Below, piece by piece: positions 35,219 to 35,436 of a stretch of 35,436 nt of DNA (position 1 is its first letter; each line of letters begins with the position of its first letter). The notes beneath the pieces were generated by a model. The model ran no database searches. It saw only the letters and a program-made list of their open reading frames with translations, and was not told the origin of the DNA. Position numbers and translations under genes: made by a program. The DNA is from Myxococcota bacterium (GTDB lineage Bacteria > Myxococcota_C > UBA6777), in contig CAUJFU010000237.1 of NCBI GenBank assembly GCA_963169055.1, forward strand, positions 1-35,436, written 5' to 3'.

Positions 35219-35436
35219 GTAGGGGCGGTTCGTGAACCGCCCGCGTATCCGTTGGGTATGTGATCACAAAACGTAGTGGCGGTTCGCGAACCACCCGCAT
35301 ATCCGTTGGGTATGTGATCACAAAACGTAGTGGCGGTTCGCGAACCACCCGCATATCCGTTGGGTATGTGATCACAAAAAGTAGTGGCGGGTCGCCAAAC
35401 ACCCGCAAATACGGTGGGTTTGTGGTAACAAGAATT
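35219..35436. repeat. 54-bp tandem repeat array running off the window
   Basis: Units start at 35219, 35273, 35327 and 35381, each beginning GTAG(T/G)GGCGG. Each contains the palindromes GGTTCGCGAACC and TGTGATCACA. Units 2 and 3 differ only at their last base; unit 1 differs at a few sites and carries a perfect GGCGGTTC/GAACCGCC; unit 4 is markedly diverged. A degenerate half unit precedes the array at about 35187-35218. The array is truncated by the window end. Confidence 0.92.

Noticed and set aside
34944-35408. Minus-strand open frame encoding 18-residue repeats across the 54-bp array
   Set aside because: The 54-bp period is a multiple of three, so any open frame yields a protein repeat. 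There is no start signal and the frame runs into copy C of the structured element.
35219-35436. CRISPR array
   Set aside because: Units are contiguous with no unique spacers; it is a plain tandem repeat.

Overview
The window (35.4 kb, moderately GC-rich) looks like chromosomal DNA of a Gram-negative, predatory- or gliding-type bacterium, probably Myxococcota or a neighbouring deltaproteobacterial lineage. This rests on a FadL/PorV-like outer-membrane barrel, an ExbB/ExbD proton channel, a PATAN (DUF4388) protein, a PP2C phosphatase fused to a pseudokinase next to an FHA protein, and large TPR/Pro-rich proteins. Lineage is inferred from gene content only. Shine-Dalgarno sites (GGAG/GAGG) are generally clear and were used to choose starts, several of which are GTG or TTG.

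Layout. (1) 1-7.6 kb: the tail of an unknown gene, a large minus-strand TPR protein, then two plus-strand genes: a transglutaminase-elicitor-like protein with a duplicated N-terminal module and an SPFH/flotillin-like protein. (2) 7.6-22.8 kb: thirteen co-directional minus-strand genes. In transcription order they are selA, a MinD-like ATPase, a J-like/HTH protein, exbB-exbD, an SCP2 protein, a CaiB/BaiF CoA-transferase, an exported LolA-like protein, priA, a receiver-like/PATAN/J-like protein, peptide deformylase, an outer-membrane barrel and a membrane-anchored alpha/beta hydrolase. (3) 22.9-26.7 kb: plus-strand signalling pair, zinc ribbon-pseudokinase-PP2C and zinc ribbon-FHA. (4) 26.9-28.2 kb: minus-strand glycerol-1-phosphate dehydrogenase. 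(5) 28.4-29.4 kb: about 950 bases with no convincing protein gene, rich in perfect hairpins and closed by a textbook intrinsic terminator. It is a candidate large structured RNA or attenuating leader. (6) 29.5-35.0 kb: a giant protein with a helical-repeat-like region, an HELGH metallopeptidase-like motif and a VWA domain. (7) 35.0-35.4 kb: a copy of a dispersed structured element, then a 54-bp tandem array that runs off the window.

The two most interesting items are not protein genes. One is the hairpin-rich RNA candidate in front of the VWA giant. The other is a ~120-nt element present three times (8.9, 15.4 and 35.1 kb), always just 3' of a stop codon and in the same orientation relative to that gene, with conserved helices and two compensatory base-pair changes. 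Functional links between neighbours beyond the exbB/exbD, SCP2/CaiB and PP2C/FHA pairs are inference.
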